DNA of 64,000 nucleotides from an uncultured Pseudomonadota bacterium (GCA_945952465.1 CAMFIB010000002.1:1-64000), one strand, 5' to 3'; shown: positions 16,751-25,839, counted from the first letter of the stretch. Numbers and translations are program-made. The notes: a model not told the origin generated them from the letters alone.

Positions 16751-17965
16751 ATGGGACTCGACACGCTGATCCACGCCAAGCTCGGCCACGAACCCGCCCT
16801 TTCGCGCGGGCTGGTGCTGATGGGCGGCGGCGCCCGCACCGCCTACCAGGCCGGCGTGCTGCAGGCGGTGGCCGAGATGCTGCGCATGAGCGCAACCACC
16901 GCGATGCCGGCGTTCCCTTTCCAGGTGCTGGTCGGCACCTCGGCGGGCGCCATCAACGCGGCCTATCTGGCCGGCAGCGCCACCCAGGGGCTGGCCGCCT
17001 TCGAAGACCTCGCCCGCTTCTGGCAGCGCACCCGTTCCGACCACGTCTACAAGCTGCACATCTCGCCCATGGCCGGGCTGCTCGGCCGCACCAGCCGCAT
17101 GGTGGCGGCGTACAACCTGTCGCGCAACGTGCGCAAGCGCGGCGCGCTGCTCGACAACCTGCCGCTGGTCGACACGCTGCACCACGCCATTTCGCTGACC
17201 GGCATCGACGACGCGCTACGCACCCGCACCATCGACGCGCTGGCCGTCACCGCGTCGAGCTACACCACCGGCGTGCACTGGACCTTCTGCCACACGCAGC
17301 GCGAAGACCTGGCGGTGCCGTGGCAGCGGCCGGGGCGGCATGTGGATTTCCAGCCGGTGACGATCGAGCACCTGATCGCGTCGGCGGCCATTCCGTTCAT
17401 CTTTCCGGCCACGCCGCTGTGGGTCGATGGCCGGGGCGAGTTCTTCGGCGACGGCTCGATGCGGCAGATCTCGCCGCTCTCGCCGGCGCTGCATCTGGGG
17501 GCCAACCGCATTCTGGTGGTCGGCGTCGGGCAGCCGCAGCGCGCGGGTTTTGCCGGGCCGGCCGCGCCGGGCGCGCCCAGCATCGGCGGCATCGCCGGGC
17601 ATGCCATGGCCAGCGTCTTCCACGACACGCTGGAGGCCGACGTCGAGCAGGCCCTGCGCGTCAACAAGACGCTGGGGCGCATGCCCGAGGGCATGGCAGG
17701 CCTGCTGCCGTACAAGGCGCTGGACGTGCTGGCCATCCAGCCCTCGCAATCGCTCGACGCGCTGGCGCAGGCGCATGTGCACGAATTGCCGGACGAATTG
17801 CGCCATGCGTTCAGCGGGCTGGGCGCGCTGGACCGCAAGACCGGCGGCGGCGCGGCGCTGGCCAGCTACCTGCTGTTCGAGCCCGGATTCGTGAAGGCGC
17901 TGATGGCGTTGGGAAAACAGGACGCCTACGCCAGAAAGGCGGAACTCCTGGCGTTTTTCAGCTAG
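16751..17965 (+). CDS. Patatin-like phospholipase
   Basis: 404 aa. Oxyanion loop GGGARTAYQAG (residues 25-35), nucleophile elbow GTSAG with Ser64, and the dyad Asp at residue 234 in GDGS. This is the Ser-Asp dyad lipase fold that cleaves membrane phospholipids or lysophospholipids. No signal peptide, so probably cytoplasmic or membrane-associated. ATG at 16751 follows a weak ribosome site. The ~60-residue insert between elbow and Asp includes a long basic helix (SRMVAAYNLSRNVRKRG). Confidence 0.88.
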   Translation: MGLDTLIHAKLGHEPALSRGLVLMGGGARTAYQAGVLQAVAEMLRMSATTAMPAFPFQVLVGTSAGAINAAYLAGSATQGLAAFEDLARFWQRTRSDHVYKLHISPMAGLLGRTSRMVAAYNLSRNVRKRGALLDNLPLVDTLHHAISLTGIDDALRTRTIDALAVTASSYTTGVHWTFCHTQREDLAVPWQRPGRHVDFQPVTIEHLIASAAIPFIFPATPLWVDGRGEFFGDGSMRQISPLSPALHLGANRILVVGVGQPQRAGFAGPAAPGAPSIGGIAGHAMASVFHDTLEADVEQALRVNKTLGRMPEGMAGLLPYKALDVLAIQPSQSLDALAQAHVHELPDELRHAFSGLGALDRKTGGGAALASYLLFEPGFVKALMALGKQDAYARKAELLAFFS

Positions 17966-18008
17966 GGAGAACCCTGTTCCCGCGTATCATTCCGCCACCA
18001 CCACGAAC

Positions 18009-18112
18009 GGAGTTTTCTCCTTGGAAACCGACCCGAGTCGGTAGCTTCCAGCGCCCGTTGACGGGACGTTGGAAGCCACCACACACCAACCCCGAACGGG
18101 CCGCGTCGTTCG
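18009..18112 (+). promoter_or_regulatory. Multi-hairpin leader of corA, candidate cis-regulatory RNA
   Basis: Four hairpins follow each other in the 186-base gap before corA. H1 is GGAG-TTTT-CTCC (18009-18020). H2 is ACCGAC-CCGA-GTCGGT (18027-18042). H3 is a long stem pairing 18040-18057 with 18062-18080 through GCTTCCA/TGGAAGC and CCCG/CGGG with a TTGA loop. H4 is CGAACG/CGTTCG (18093-18112). H2 and H3 share 18040-18042 (GGT), so their full forms exclude each other. It matches no riboswitch class I can recall, and its control role is inferred from position ahead of a Mg transporter. Confidence 0.55.
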
Positions 18113-18151
18113 ACGTGCCCGCCACCCCCTTTTGATGCGAGGGAGCGCGCC

Positions 18152-19144
18152 ATGCTCAACATTTTCACGCTGGCCAACGGCCGGCTGTTCCAGGAAGAAA
18201 TCGAGTCGCTGGAGGAGCTGAAGCGGTTTCAGCCGATCTGGGTCGACCTGGAATCTCCCACGCCCGAAGAGAAGCGCTGGATCAGCCAGCACTACGGCCT
18301 GTCCATTCCCGAGGACGCCATGGCCGAAGACATCGAGGAGTCGGCCCGCTTCTACGAGGAAGACAACGGCGACCGCCACATCCGCAGCGACTTTCTCATC
18401 GCCGACGAGCAGGACCCGCGCACGGTGCGGGTGGCCTTCATCCTGAACCTGATGAACGAGGGGCTCAAGAGCAAGGGCGTGCTGTTCTCCATCCACGACG
18501 AAGACGTGCCGGTGTTCCGGCTGCTGCGCATGCGCGCGCGGCGCATGCCGGGGCTGATCGAGGATGCGCGCGACGTGCTGCTGGCCATGTTCGACGCCGA
18601 CGCCGAGTACTGCGCCGACGCGCTGGAGGGCATCCACGACAAGCTGGAGAAAGCCAGCCGCCGCGTGCTTTCCGGCGACCTGACCGACGAGGTGGCCGGC
18701 GAGGTGCTGGCCACCATCGCGCGGCAGGAAGACTTGAACGGCCGCATCCGCCGCAACGCCATGGACACCCGCCGCGCGGCCAGCTTCATGATGCGCAGCC
18801 GCATGCTCAGCACCGACCAGTTCGACGACGCCCGCCAGCTGCTGCGCGACATCGACTCGCTCGACTCGCACACCGCCTTCCTGTTCGACAAGATCAACTT
18901 CCTGATGGACGCGATCGTCGGCTTCATCAACATCAACCAGAACAAGATCATCAAGATCTTCTCGGTGGCCAGTGTCGCGCTGCTGCCGCCCACGCTGGTG
19001 GCCAGCATCTACGGCATGAACATCAAGTTCCCCGAGCTGGAATGGCTGGGCTCCGACCTGAGCCACCCGTTCGTGATGCTGCTGATGATCGCCAGCGCGG
19101 CGGTGCCCATGTGGTACTTCTCCAAGCGCGGCTGGCTCAAATAG
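18152..19144 (+). CDS. corA: Magnesium/cobalt transporter CorA
   Basis: 330 aa. Long cytoplasmic alpha/beta and helical domain followed by two C-terminal membrane helices; the first ends in the selectivity motif YGMN near residue 288, and the protein ends WYFSKRGWLK. Forms a pentameric Mg(II) channel in the inner membrane. Ribosome site GAGGGAG lies ahead of the ATG. The upstream leader is strongly structured (see 18009-18112). Confidence 0.95.
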   Translation: MLNIFTLANGRLFQEEIESLEELKRFQPIWVDLESPTPEEKRWISQHYGLSIPEDAMAEDIEESARFYEEDNGDRHIRSDFLIADEQDPRTVRVAFILNLMNEGLKSKGVLFSIHDEDVPVFRLLRMRARRMPGLIEDARDVLLAMFDADAEYCADALEGIHDKLEKASRRVLSGDLTDEVAGEVLATIARQEDLNGRIRRNAMDTRRAASFMMRSRMLSTDQFDDARQLLRDIDSLDSHTAFLFDKINFLMDAIVGFININQNKIIKIFSVASVALLPPTLVASIYGMNIKFPELEWLGSDLSHPFVMLLMIASAAVPMWYFSKRGWLK

Positions 19145-19167
19145 GGCCCTGGCCGCTTTTTTCGAGG

Positions 19168-19219
19168 TTAAATCGGCCTCAAGTCAGCGCCAGATATGGC
19201 TTTGCAGCTATGAATTCGG
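19168..19219 (-). repeat. Dispersed repeat copy (family 1) at the mtnN 3' end
   Basis: On the minus strand: CCGAATTCATAGCTGCAAAGCC, then TCTGGCGCTGACTTGAGGCC and GATTT. It matches the copy at 38772-38826 almost base for base. The mtnN stop codon TAG lies inside it (ATAGCT), so the repeat supplies the gene's last residues and stop. Confidence 0.8.
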
Positions 19220-19966
19220 GAGCATTCTGAGCCAGGCGCCGAGCACCGCGTCGCTGTAGTGGCTGGCCACGTCGCGCACGAAGGCGGGAAAGTCGGTGTG
19301 GGCGGCGTCGTCGGCGCGGTCTGAAACGGTCCGCAGGGCCGCGAAGGGCACGCCGTAGTCGAAACACACCTGCGCCACCGCCGCGCCCTCCATTTCCACC
19401 GCCAGCGCCTCCGGCAGTTCGGCCTGCAGCGCCCGGCTTTCAGCGCCGGTGGCCACGAAGCGGTCGCCGCTGACGATGAGGCCGTGGTGCAGCGCCGGCG
19501 TGGCCAGGCCGTAGCGGGCGCGCAGCCCGGCGTCGAGCCAGCCGTCGGCCTGCGCCAGCGTCTGCCGCGCGGCTTCGGCCAGGCGGCCGCTGAGGTCGGC
19601 GTCGGTGGGGAAGCGCGCGCGGCCGTACAGCGGCACCTCGTGGCGCGGGAACAGCGGCGAGGCGTCCAGGTCGTGCTGCAGCAGCTCGCTCGCCACCACG
19701 ATGTCGCCCACCCGCACGCCCGCGCCCAGCCCGCCCGCCACGCCGGTGAACACGATGCGCGACACGCCGAAGCGCTCGATCAGCGCCGCCGCCGTGGTTG
19801 CCGCCGCCACCTTGCCGATGCGCGACAGCGCCAGCACCAGCGTGTGGCCGTGCAGCCGGCCGGTCACGAAGCCGCGGCCCGCGTGCGCCACCCGCTGCGG
19901 CGCCTCCAGCCGGTCGAGGAGGTGGCGCTGTTCGTCGATCAGCGCGCTGAGGATGGCCGTTGTCAT
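19208..19966 (-). CDS. mtnN: 5'-methylthioadenosine/S-adenosylhomocysteine nucleosidase
   Basis: 252 aa. Phosphorylase-type fold: SRIGKVAAATTAAALIERFG, VFTGVAGGLGAGVRVGDIVVA and AVEMEGAAVAQVCF (Glu that contacts ribose). Later RTVSDRADDAAH carries the catalytic Asp. Splits methylthioadenosine and SAH in the methionine salvage and quorum-signal detox routes. Start at 19966 gives the usual MTTAILSAL opening. The last two residues and stop come from a dispersed repeat. Confidence 0.9.
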   Translation of the reverse strand: MTTAILSALIDEQRHLLDRLEAPQRVAHAGRGFVTGRLHGHTLVLALSRIGKVAAATTAAALIERFGVSRIVFTGVAGGLGAGVRVGDIVVASELLQHDLDASPLFPRHEVPLYGRARFPTDADLSGRLAEAARQTLAQADGWLDAGLRARYGLATPALHHGLIVSGDRFVATGAESRALQAELPEALAVEMEGAAVAQVCFDYGVPFAALRTVSDRADDAAHTDFPAFVRDVASHYSDAVLGAWLRMLPNS

Positions 19967-20010
19967 GCGCCGGTATTGTGCATGGGGGATGCGGCGGCGC
20001 ACTCCCCAAA

Positions 20011-20048
20011 AAAAAGGCCGGCGAGGGTGCCGCCGGCCGAGGTTTTTT
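20011..20048 (-). terminator. Intrinsic terminator after the acyl-CoA ligase gene
   Basis: Stem GGCCGGC/GCCGGCC (20016-20022 with 20032-20038), 9-base loop. On the minus strand it is followed by eight or nine T; on the plus strand by six T after a 4-base gap, so it could work both ways. It ends the pnt-fadD transcript. Confidence 0.85.
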
Positions 20049-20092
20049 CAGGCGGGATCGCCGCCTTTGCACTACTGACTAACGCATTCGGG

Positions 20093-21772
20093 TCATTTCT
20101 TGTCGCGGAGTTCCCGGCGCAGGATCTTGCCGACCGGCGTCTTGGGCAGCTCGGTGCGGAACTCCACCACGCGGGGCTGCTTGTAGCCGGTGAGGTTGGC
20201 GCGGCAGAACTCCTTGACCTGCTCGGCGGTGAGCGCCGGGTCTTTCTTGACGATGACCAGCTTCACGGCCTCGCCGGTCTTTTCGTCCGGCACGCCGACC
20301 ACCGCGCATTCCATCACGCCCGGCATGCCGGCCACGACTTCCTCGACCTCGTTCGGGTACACGTTGAAGCCGCTGACCAGCACCATGTCCTTCTTGCGGT
20401 CGACGATCTTGTAGAAGCCGCGCTCGTCGACCACGCCGACGTCGCCGGTCTTGAAGTAGCCGTCGGGCGTCATGACCTTGGCGGTTTCGTCCGGGCGCTG
20501 CCAGTAGCCCGCCATCACCTGCGGGCCCTTGATGGCGATCTCGCCCGGCTGGCCGGCGGCCACCTCGTTGCCGTCGTCGTCGAGCAGCTTGAAGTACGTG
20601 CTGGGAATCGGCACGCCGATGGTGCCGGTGTACTCGGTGCTGGTGGTCGGGTTGCAGCTCGCCGACGGGCTGGTCTCCGAGAGGCCGTAGCCCTCGCAGA
20701 TCGGGCAGCCGGTTTTCTCCAGCCACAGCTTGGCGACCGCGCCCTGCACGGCCATGCCGCCGCCGACCGAGATCTTCAGGTTGGACCAGTCCACCGTGTT
20801 GAAGTCCGGGTGGTTGGCCAGGCCGTTGAACAGCGTGTTGACCGCCGGAAAGCTGTGGAAGGTGTGTTTGCTCAGCTCCTTCAGCACGGCCGGCAGGTCG
20901 CGCGGATTGGGAATGAGGATGGTCTTGCCGCCGGTGCGCATGCCCAGCATCATGTTCACGGTGAACGCGAAGATGTGGTACAGCGGCAGCGCGCAGATCG
21001 CGGTGGGCTGCTGGCTGGCGGGCACCTTGTCCATCACGGGCTGGTTCCAGGCTTCGGACTGCAGCACGTTGGCGATGACGTTGCGGTGCAGCAGCACCGC
21101 GCCCTTGCTGACGCCGGTGGTGCCGCCGGTGTACTGCAGCAGCGCCATGTCGTCGGGCTTGATGTCGGGCTTCTTCAGCGTGAGCCGGGTGCCGCGCGCC
21201 ACTGCGTCGTTGAAGCGCACGGCGCCGGGCAGGCTGTAGGCCGGCACCATCTTCTTCACGTTGCGCACCACGTAGTTGACGATGCTGCCCTTCACCAGGC
21301 CCAGCATGTCGCCCATGGCCGCCAGCACCACGTGCTTCACCGGCGTGGCGGCAATGCACTGCTGCAGCGTGGCCGCGAAATTCTCGATGATGACGATGGC
21401 CTGCGAGCCGGAATCCTTGAGCTGGTGCTCCAGCTCGCGCGGCGTGTACAGCGGGTTGACGTTGACGACCACGAAACCCGCGCGGAGCACGGCCGCCACG
21501 GCGACCGGGTACTGCGGGCAGTTGGGCATCATGAGGGCGACGCGGTCGCCCTTCTGCAGGCCGATGCTCTGCAGGTAGGCGCCCAGCGCCTGGCTGAGCG
21601 AATCGGTCTGGGCATAGGTGGTGTCCTTGCCCATGAAACTGTAGGCAACGGAAGAGGCGTGCTTGTGGAACGCCTCCTCCATCAGACCGACCAGCGACGA
21701 ATACGCCGATGGGTCGATGTCGGCGGGAACACCGGGGGGGTAAGCGGAAAGCCAGATTCGATCTGTCGTCAT
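20093..21772 (-). CDS. fadD: Long-chain fatty acid-CoA ligase
   Basis: 559 aa, full-length AMP-forming synthetase. P-loop YTGGTTGVSKGA near residue 215, GYGLSETSP adenylate motif, GYFKTGDVG and the hinge with GWFKTGD-like order, and the C-terminal catalytic Lys in PKTPVGKILRRELR. Activates fatty acids to acyl-CoA for beta-oxidation or lipid synthesis. Ribosome site GGAGAC precedes the ATG. It lies 63 bases after pntB on the same strand, so it may be in the pnt transcript. The fatty-acid operon at 41-50 kb supplies the downstream steps. Confidence 0.93.
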   Translation of the reverse strand: MTTDRIWLSAYPPGVPADIDPSAYSSLVGLMEEAFHKHASSVAYSFMGKDTTYAQTDSLSQALGAYLQSIGLQKGDRVALMMPNCPQYPVAVAAVLRAGFVVVNVNPLYTPRELEHQLKDSGSQAIVIIENFAATLQQCIAATPVKHVVLAAMGDMLGLVKGSIVNYVVRNVKKMVPAYSLPGAVRFNDAVARGTRLTLKKPDIKPDDMALLQYTGGTTGVSKGAVLLHRNVIANVLQSEAWNQPVMDKVPASQQPTAICALPLYHIFAFTVNMMLGMRTGGKTILIPNPRDLPAVLKELSKHTFHSFPAVNTLFNGLANHPDFNTVDWSNLKISVGGGMAVQGAVAKLWLEKTGCPICEGYGLSETSPSASCNPTTSTEYTGTIGVPIPSTYFKLLDDDGNEVAAGQPGEIAIKGPQVMAGYWQRPDETAKVMTPDGYFKTGDVGVVDERGFYKIVDRKKDMVLVSGFNVYPNEVEEVVAGMPGVMECAVVGVPDEKTGEAVKLVIVKKDPALTAEQVKEFCRANLTGYKQPRVVEFRTELPKTPVGKILRRELRDKK

Positions 21773-21835
21773 TTTGTCTCCATCACATTGTTGTTGGCGC
21801 CCGCTCAGGCGCCCCCCGGGCTCCGCGCTTGTGGC

Positions 21836-23272
21836 TTATTCGATCGCCTTGCCCATATCCTCGACGACCTTCTTCGCGTCGCCGAACACCATCATGGTCT
21901 TGTCCATGTAGAACAGCTCGTTGTCCAGGCCGGCATAGCCGGCGGCCATCGAACGCTTGTTGACGATCACGGTCTTGGCCTTGTAGGCCTCGAGGATCGG
22001 CATGCCGTAGATCGGGCTGCCCTTGATGTGGGCGGCCGGGTTCACGACGTCGTTGGCGCCGAGGATGATCGCGACGTCGGCCTGGCCGAATTCGCCGTTG
22101 ATGTCCTCCATCTCGAACACCTGGTCATAAGGCACTTCGGCCTCGGCCAGCAGCACGTTCATGTGGCCCGGCATGCGGCCGGCCACCGGGTGGATGGCGT
22201 ACTTCACGGTCACGCCCTTCTCGACCAGCTTCTGCGCCAGTTCCTTCACCGCGTGCTGCGCGCGCGCCACCGCCAGGCCGTAGCCGGGGACGATGACCAC
22301 GGTTTCGGCGTTGCCGAGCACGAAGGCCGCGTCGTCGGCGCTGCCGCTCTTCACGCTGCGCTGCACCGCGCCGCCGGCGGCCGCTGTGGTGGCCTCGCCG
22401 CCGAAGCCGCCCAGAATGACGTTGAAGAACGAGCGGTTCATCGCCTTGCACATGATGTACGAGAGGATGGCACCCGACGAACCCACCAGCGAGCCGGCGA
22501 TGATCAGCATGCTGTTGTTCAGCGAGAAGCCGATGCCCGCCGCCGCCCAGCCGGAGTAGCTGTTCAGCATGGACACCACCACCGGCATGTCGGCCCCGCC
22601 GATCGGGATGATGATGAGCACGCCCAGAACGAAGGCCAGCGCCAGCAGCACCAGGAAGTCGACGTTCGACTGGCTGATGGTGTAGCCCGCGATGAAGAAC
22701 ACCGTGGCCAGGCCCAGCACCAGGTTCAGGATGTGCTGGCCCTTGAACTGCACCGGCGCACCCTGGAACAGGCGGAACTTGTACTTGCCGCTCAGCTTGC
22801 CGAAGGCGATGACCGAGCCGCTGAAGGTGATGGCGCCGATGGCCGCGCCGAGCGCGAGCTCGACCCGGTTGCCGTACGGAATGCCTTCACCGTGGGCCGC
22901 GATGCCGAAGGCCCAGGGCTCGACCGCCGCGGCAACCGCGATGAACACCGCCGCCAGGCCGATCATGCTGTGCATGAACGCCACCAGCTCGGGCATCTTG
23001 GTCATCTCGACGCGCTTGGCCATGGTGGCGCCGATGGCGCCGCCCAGGACCAGGCCGGCCAGCACGTAGGCCAGGCCTTCGACCGGGTTCTTGCCGAGGG
23101 CTTGCGCCTGGGTGTAGATCAGCCCGACCGTGGTGACGGCCGCAATGGCCATGCCGATCATGCCGAACAGGTTGCCGCGGATCGAGGTCGTCGGGTGGCT
23201 CAGGCCTTTCAGGGCCTGGATGAAACAGACCGACGCGATCAGGTACAGCAGCGTGACGAGGTTCATGCTCAT
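21836..23272 (-). CDS. pntB: NAD(P) transhydrogenase subunit beta
   Basis: 478 aa. N-terminal membrane domain of about eight or nine helices (ALKGLSHPTTSIRGNLFGMIGMA), then the NADP-binding domain III: VIVPGYGLAVARAQHAV, HPVAGRMPGHMNVLLAEA and GANDVVNP. Couples proton entry to hydride transfer from NADH to NADP. Start overlaps the pntAB stop (ATGA). Confidence 0.96.
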   Translation of the reverse strand: MSMNLVTLLYLIASVCFIQALKGLSHPTTSIRGNLFGMIGMAIAAVTTVGLIYTQAQALGKNPVEGLAYVLAGLVLGGAIGATMAKRVEMTKMPELVAFMHSMIGLAAVFIAVAAAVEPWAFGIAAHGEGIPYGNRVELALGAAIGAITFSGSVIAFGKLSGKYKFRLFQGAPVQFKGQHILNLVLGLATVFFIAGYTISQSNVDFLVLLALAFVLGVLIIIPIGGADMPVVVSMLNSYSGWAAAGIGFSLNNSMLIIAGSLVGSSGAILSYIMCKAMNRSFFNVILGGFGGEATTAAAGGAVQRSVKSGSADDAAFVLGNAETVVIVPGYGLAVARAQHAVKELAQKLVEKGVTVKYAIHPVAGRMPGHMNVLLAEAEVPYDQVFEMEDINGEFGQADVAIILGANDVVNPAAHIKGSPIYGMPILEAYKAKTVIVNKRSMAAGYAGLDNELFYMDKTMMVFGDAKKVVEDMGKAIE

Positions 23273-23595
23273 TGGGCACCTCCCTCGATGGCCGGTGCGG
23301 CCTTCTTTTCCTTCTTCTTGAACATCTCCAGCATGCGGCGCGTCACGAGGAAGCCGCCGAACACGTTGACCGCAGCCAGGGCCACGGCGAGCACGCCCAT
23401 GGTCTTGCCGACCGTGGTTTCCGTCAGCGCCGCCGCCAGCATGGCGCCGACGATGACGATGGCCGAGATCGCGTTGGTGACCGCCATCAACGGCGTGTGC
23501 AGCGCGGGGGTGACCGTCCAGACCACGTGGTAGCCCACGTAGATCGCAAGGACGAAGATGATGAGGTTGGTGAGTGTGTGGGAAACGATTTCCAT
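23269..23595 (-). CDS. pntAB: NAD(P) transhydrogenase subunit alpha, membrane part
   Basis: 108 aa with three or four membrane helices and a basic C-terminal tail. In many proteobacteria the alpha subunit is split; this is the membrane half. LTNLIIFVLAIYVGYHVVW and TPLMAVTNAISAIVIVGAM are typical. It lies between the soluble alpha half and pntB and overlaps pntB by 4 bases. Confidence 0.94.
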   Translation of the reverse strand: MEIVSHTLTNLIIFVLAIYVGYHVVWTVTPALHTPLMAVTNAISAIVIVGAMLAAALTETTVGKTMGVLAVALAAVNVFGGFLVTRRMLEMFKKKEKKAAPAIEGGAQ

Positions 23596-23651
23596 GTTCT
23601 GTTCTCCGTGGCCGCGCGCGTCCGCACGGGCGTGGGCGCGACCGGATGGAT

Positions 23652-24770
23652 TTACTTGCGGCGGACCTCGCCGTTCTGCGTCATCAGGCAGGCTGCCACG
23701 ATGTCGTCTTCCAGATCGACCTTGATCGCGGCCGCATCCTTCTCGAGCACCAGCTTCAGGAAATCGAGCACGTTGCGCGCGTACAGCGACGACGCATCGG
23801 CCGCCACCAGCGCGGGCAGGTTGGTCTCGCCGACCAGCGTGACGCCGTGCTTGACCACGGTTTTTCCGGCTTCGGTCAGCGGGCAGTTGCCGCCCTGCGG
23901 CGCGGCCAGATCGACGATCACCGAGCCCGGCTTCATGGCTTTCACCATCTCTTCCGTGACCAGCACCGGCGCGGCGCGGCCGGGAATGAGCGCGGTGGTG
24001 ATGACGATGTCGGCCTGCGCGACGCGCTTGGCGACCTCGACCTTCTGGCGGTCCAGCCAGCTTTGCGGCATGGCCTTGGCGTAGCCGCCGGAGCCCTGCG
24101 CGGCCTCTTTCTCTTCCGGCGTGTCGTAGGAGACGTCGATGAACTTGCCGCCGAGCGACTCGACCTGTTCCTTCACCGAAGGCCGCACGTCGGAGGCTTC
24201 GATGACGGCGCCGAGGCGCTTGGCGGTGGCGATGGCCTGCAAGCCGGCAACGCCGACCCCCAGGATCACGACGCGGGCCGCTTTCACGGTGCCGGCGGCG
24301 GTCATCAGCATCGGGAAGAAGCGCTGGTAGCGGTCGGCCGCAATCATCACGGCCTTGTAGCCGGCGATGTTGGCCTGGCTGGAGAGCACGTCCATGCTCT
24401 GCGCCCGGGTGGTGCGCGGTGCGGCTTCCAGCGCGAAGCCGGTGACGCCCGCGGCGGCCACGCGTTGCAGGCCGGCCGCGTCGAATGGGTTCAGCATGCC
24501 GACCAGCGTGCTGCCGGATTTCATCGATCCGGCCTCCGCTTCAGACGGCGCGCGAACCTTCAACACCAGATCGCATCCCCAGGCGCCTGCGGCGTCGGTG
24601 ATTTCCGCGCCGACGGCGGTGTACGCGTCGTCGGGTGCGCTGGAGGCCACCCCAGCGCCCGATTGCAGGCGGATGGTGTGGCCCTGGGCCTTGAGTTTTT
24701 TTGCCGTCTCGGGGGTGACGGCAACACGGGTTTCACCCGCCGTGGTTTCGGCAGGTACGCCAATCAACAT
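23652..24770 (-). CDS. pntAA: NAD(P) transhydrogenase subunit alpha, NAD-binding part
   Basis: 372 aa. Soluble domain I related to alanine dehydrogenase: MLIGVPAETTAGETRVA at the start and the Rossmann GVGVAGLQAIATAKRLGA, with the mobile-loop QGSGGYAKAMP. Binds NADH and passes hydride to domain III of PntB. First gene of pntAA-pntAB-pntB; GAGGAGA lies ahead of the ATG. Divergent from nudJ. Confidence 0.96.
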   Translation of the reverse strand: MLIGVPAETTAGETRVAVTPETAKKLKAQGHTIRLQSGAGVASSAPDDAYTAVGAEITDAAGAWGCDLVLKVRAPSEAEAGSMKSGSTLVGMLNPFDAAGLQRVAAAGVTGFALEAAPRTTRAQSMDVLSSQANIAGYKAVMIAADRYQRFFPMLMTAAGTVKAARVVILGVGVAGLQAIATAKRLGAVIEASDVRPSVKEQVESLGGKFIDVSYDTPEEKEAAQGSGGYAKAMPQSWLDRQKVEVAKRVAQADIVITTALIPGRAAPVLVTEEMVKAMKPGSVIVDLAAPQGGNCPLTEAGKTVVKHGVTLVGETNLPALVAADASSLYARNVLDFLKLVLEKDAAAIKVDLEDDIVAACLMTQNGEVRRK

Positions 24771-24980
24771 GGGCGTCTCCTCTCTGTCTTCTGTTATGTC
24801 CCGTGAACGATCCCATTCCGTGCTGCAGACACGGTCTCGGACCGCCTACCGGTAATACTTCGTTACTGACCGCCAGCTTACATGAGTTTTTCGCATCTCC
24901 CTGAGGGGAAACGCCTGTTGCAGCCCATCTAGACGCGGCCATCTATGGTAGCCGTTTCTAAGGGTATTCCATAATGGTTC

Positions 24981-25466
24981 ATGGCCAACCGTTGGAAACC
25001 GAGCGTCACCGTCGCCGCCGTCATTGAAAAAGGCGGCCGTTATCTGCTGGTCGAGGAGGAAACGCCCGAGGGCTTGAAGCTCAACAACCCGGCCGGCCAT
25101 CTCGACCCCGGCGAGTCGCCGGCCGACGGCTGCGCCCGCGAAGCGCTGGAAGAAACCACGTACGTTTTCAAGCCGACCGCGCTGGTCGGCGTTTACCTGT
25201 CGCGCTTCCAGCGGCCCGCCACCGGCGACGACGTCACCTACCTTCGTTTCGCCTTCACCGGGGAACTCGGCGACGCGGTGCTCGGCCGCACGCTCGACAC
25301 CGGCATCGTGCGCACCGTCTGGCTGACGCCCGACGAGATTCGCGCCAGCGCCGCCCGCCACCGCAGCCCGCTGCTGCTGCGCTGCGTGGAAGACCACCTG
25401 GCCGGCCGCCGCTTTCCGCTGGACCTGGTGTTCACCGACAGCAGCGTGATGCTCCTGAATTTGTAG
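24981..25466 (+). CDS. nudJ: NUDIX hydrolase, NudJ-like phosphatase
   Basis: 161 aa. Nudix box GHLDPGESPADGCAREALEE followed by T-x-Y, near residues 39-61, and a hydrophobic WLTPDEI segment. NudJ hydrolyses thiamine pyrophosphate and nucleotide di/triphosphates. In many proteobacteria nudJ is next to mnmA; here two extra genes separate them. The final residues (MLLNL) and TAG stop lie in a truncated dispersed repeat (GCTCCTGAATTTGTAGC). Confidence 0.88.
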   Translation: MANRWKPSVTVAAVIEKGGRYLLVEEETPEGLKLNNPAGHLDPGESPADGCAREALEETTYVFKPTALVGVYLSRFQRPATGDDVTYLRFAFTGELGDAVLGRTLDTGIVRTVWLTPDEIRASAARHRSPLLLRCVEDHLAGRRFPLDLVFTDSSVMLLNL

Positions 25467-25486
25467 CAATGCGGCGTTATTCCGCA
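25451..25486 (+). repeat. Partial dispersed repeat copy (family 1) at the nudJ stop, plus a small hairpin
   Basis: GCTCCTGAATTTGTAGC (25451-25467) matches the 5' half of the repeat at 38772; the TAG is the nudJ stop. TGCGG/CCGCA just after forms a 5-bp stem. The GGCGCTGACTTG half is missing, so this copy is truncated at the point where the inserted genes begin. Confidence 0.6.
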
Positions 25487-25554
25487 AGGACTGGGTGCCC
25501 GAAAGACCCGGATTTATACTGCGGCGACTCTTTTCATTGCCGCACGAGCCCGCC

Positions 25555-25839
25555 ATGCCCGAAGCCACCGTTGGACCCACCAACACCCACCGCCGCAGCG
25601 TCGTGCAGGCCTGCTTGTTAGGGCTGGCCGGCGGCGGCTCGGCCGGGTTGGGCGCGGTGGACGCGTTGGCCGATGGCGTGCGTATCGAGATCACACGGGG
25701 CCAGCAGGTCGGCGGCCCGGTGCTGAAGCGCGCCACCGGCGACGCCGTGCCGCCGGCCGCCGAGGCCGTCCCCAGCGCGGCTGCCCGCCGCGCCGTGCTC
25801 GCCTGGGACGAGAGGCTGTGGCGGGCAATGCCGGGGTAA
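25555..25839 (+). CDS. Small hypothetical protein with twin-Arg-like N-terminus
   Basis: 94 aa. THRRSVVQACLLGLAGGGSA near the start resembles a Tat signal (RR then a weakly hydrophobic Gly/Ala-rich stretch ending ALA), followed by ~60 residues of no known fold. It ends 6 bases before the methyltransferase gene. ATG at 25555 is chosen because it puts the twin Arg near position 13; an in-frame start exists 20 codons upstream. No family recognised. It could be a remnant or a spurious ORF. Confidence 0.45.
   Translation: MPEATVGPTNTHRRSVVQACLLGLAGGGSAGLGAVDALADGVRIEITRGQQVGGPVLKRATGDAVPPAAEAVPSAAARRAVLAWDERLWRAMPG

Noticed and set aside
19484-23533. 1349-codon plus-strand open frame opposite mtnN, fadD and pnt genes
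   Set aside because: Runs across several real genes on the other strand; His/Arg/Gln-rich composition typical of antisense frames in high-GC DNA.
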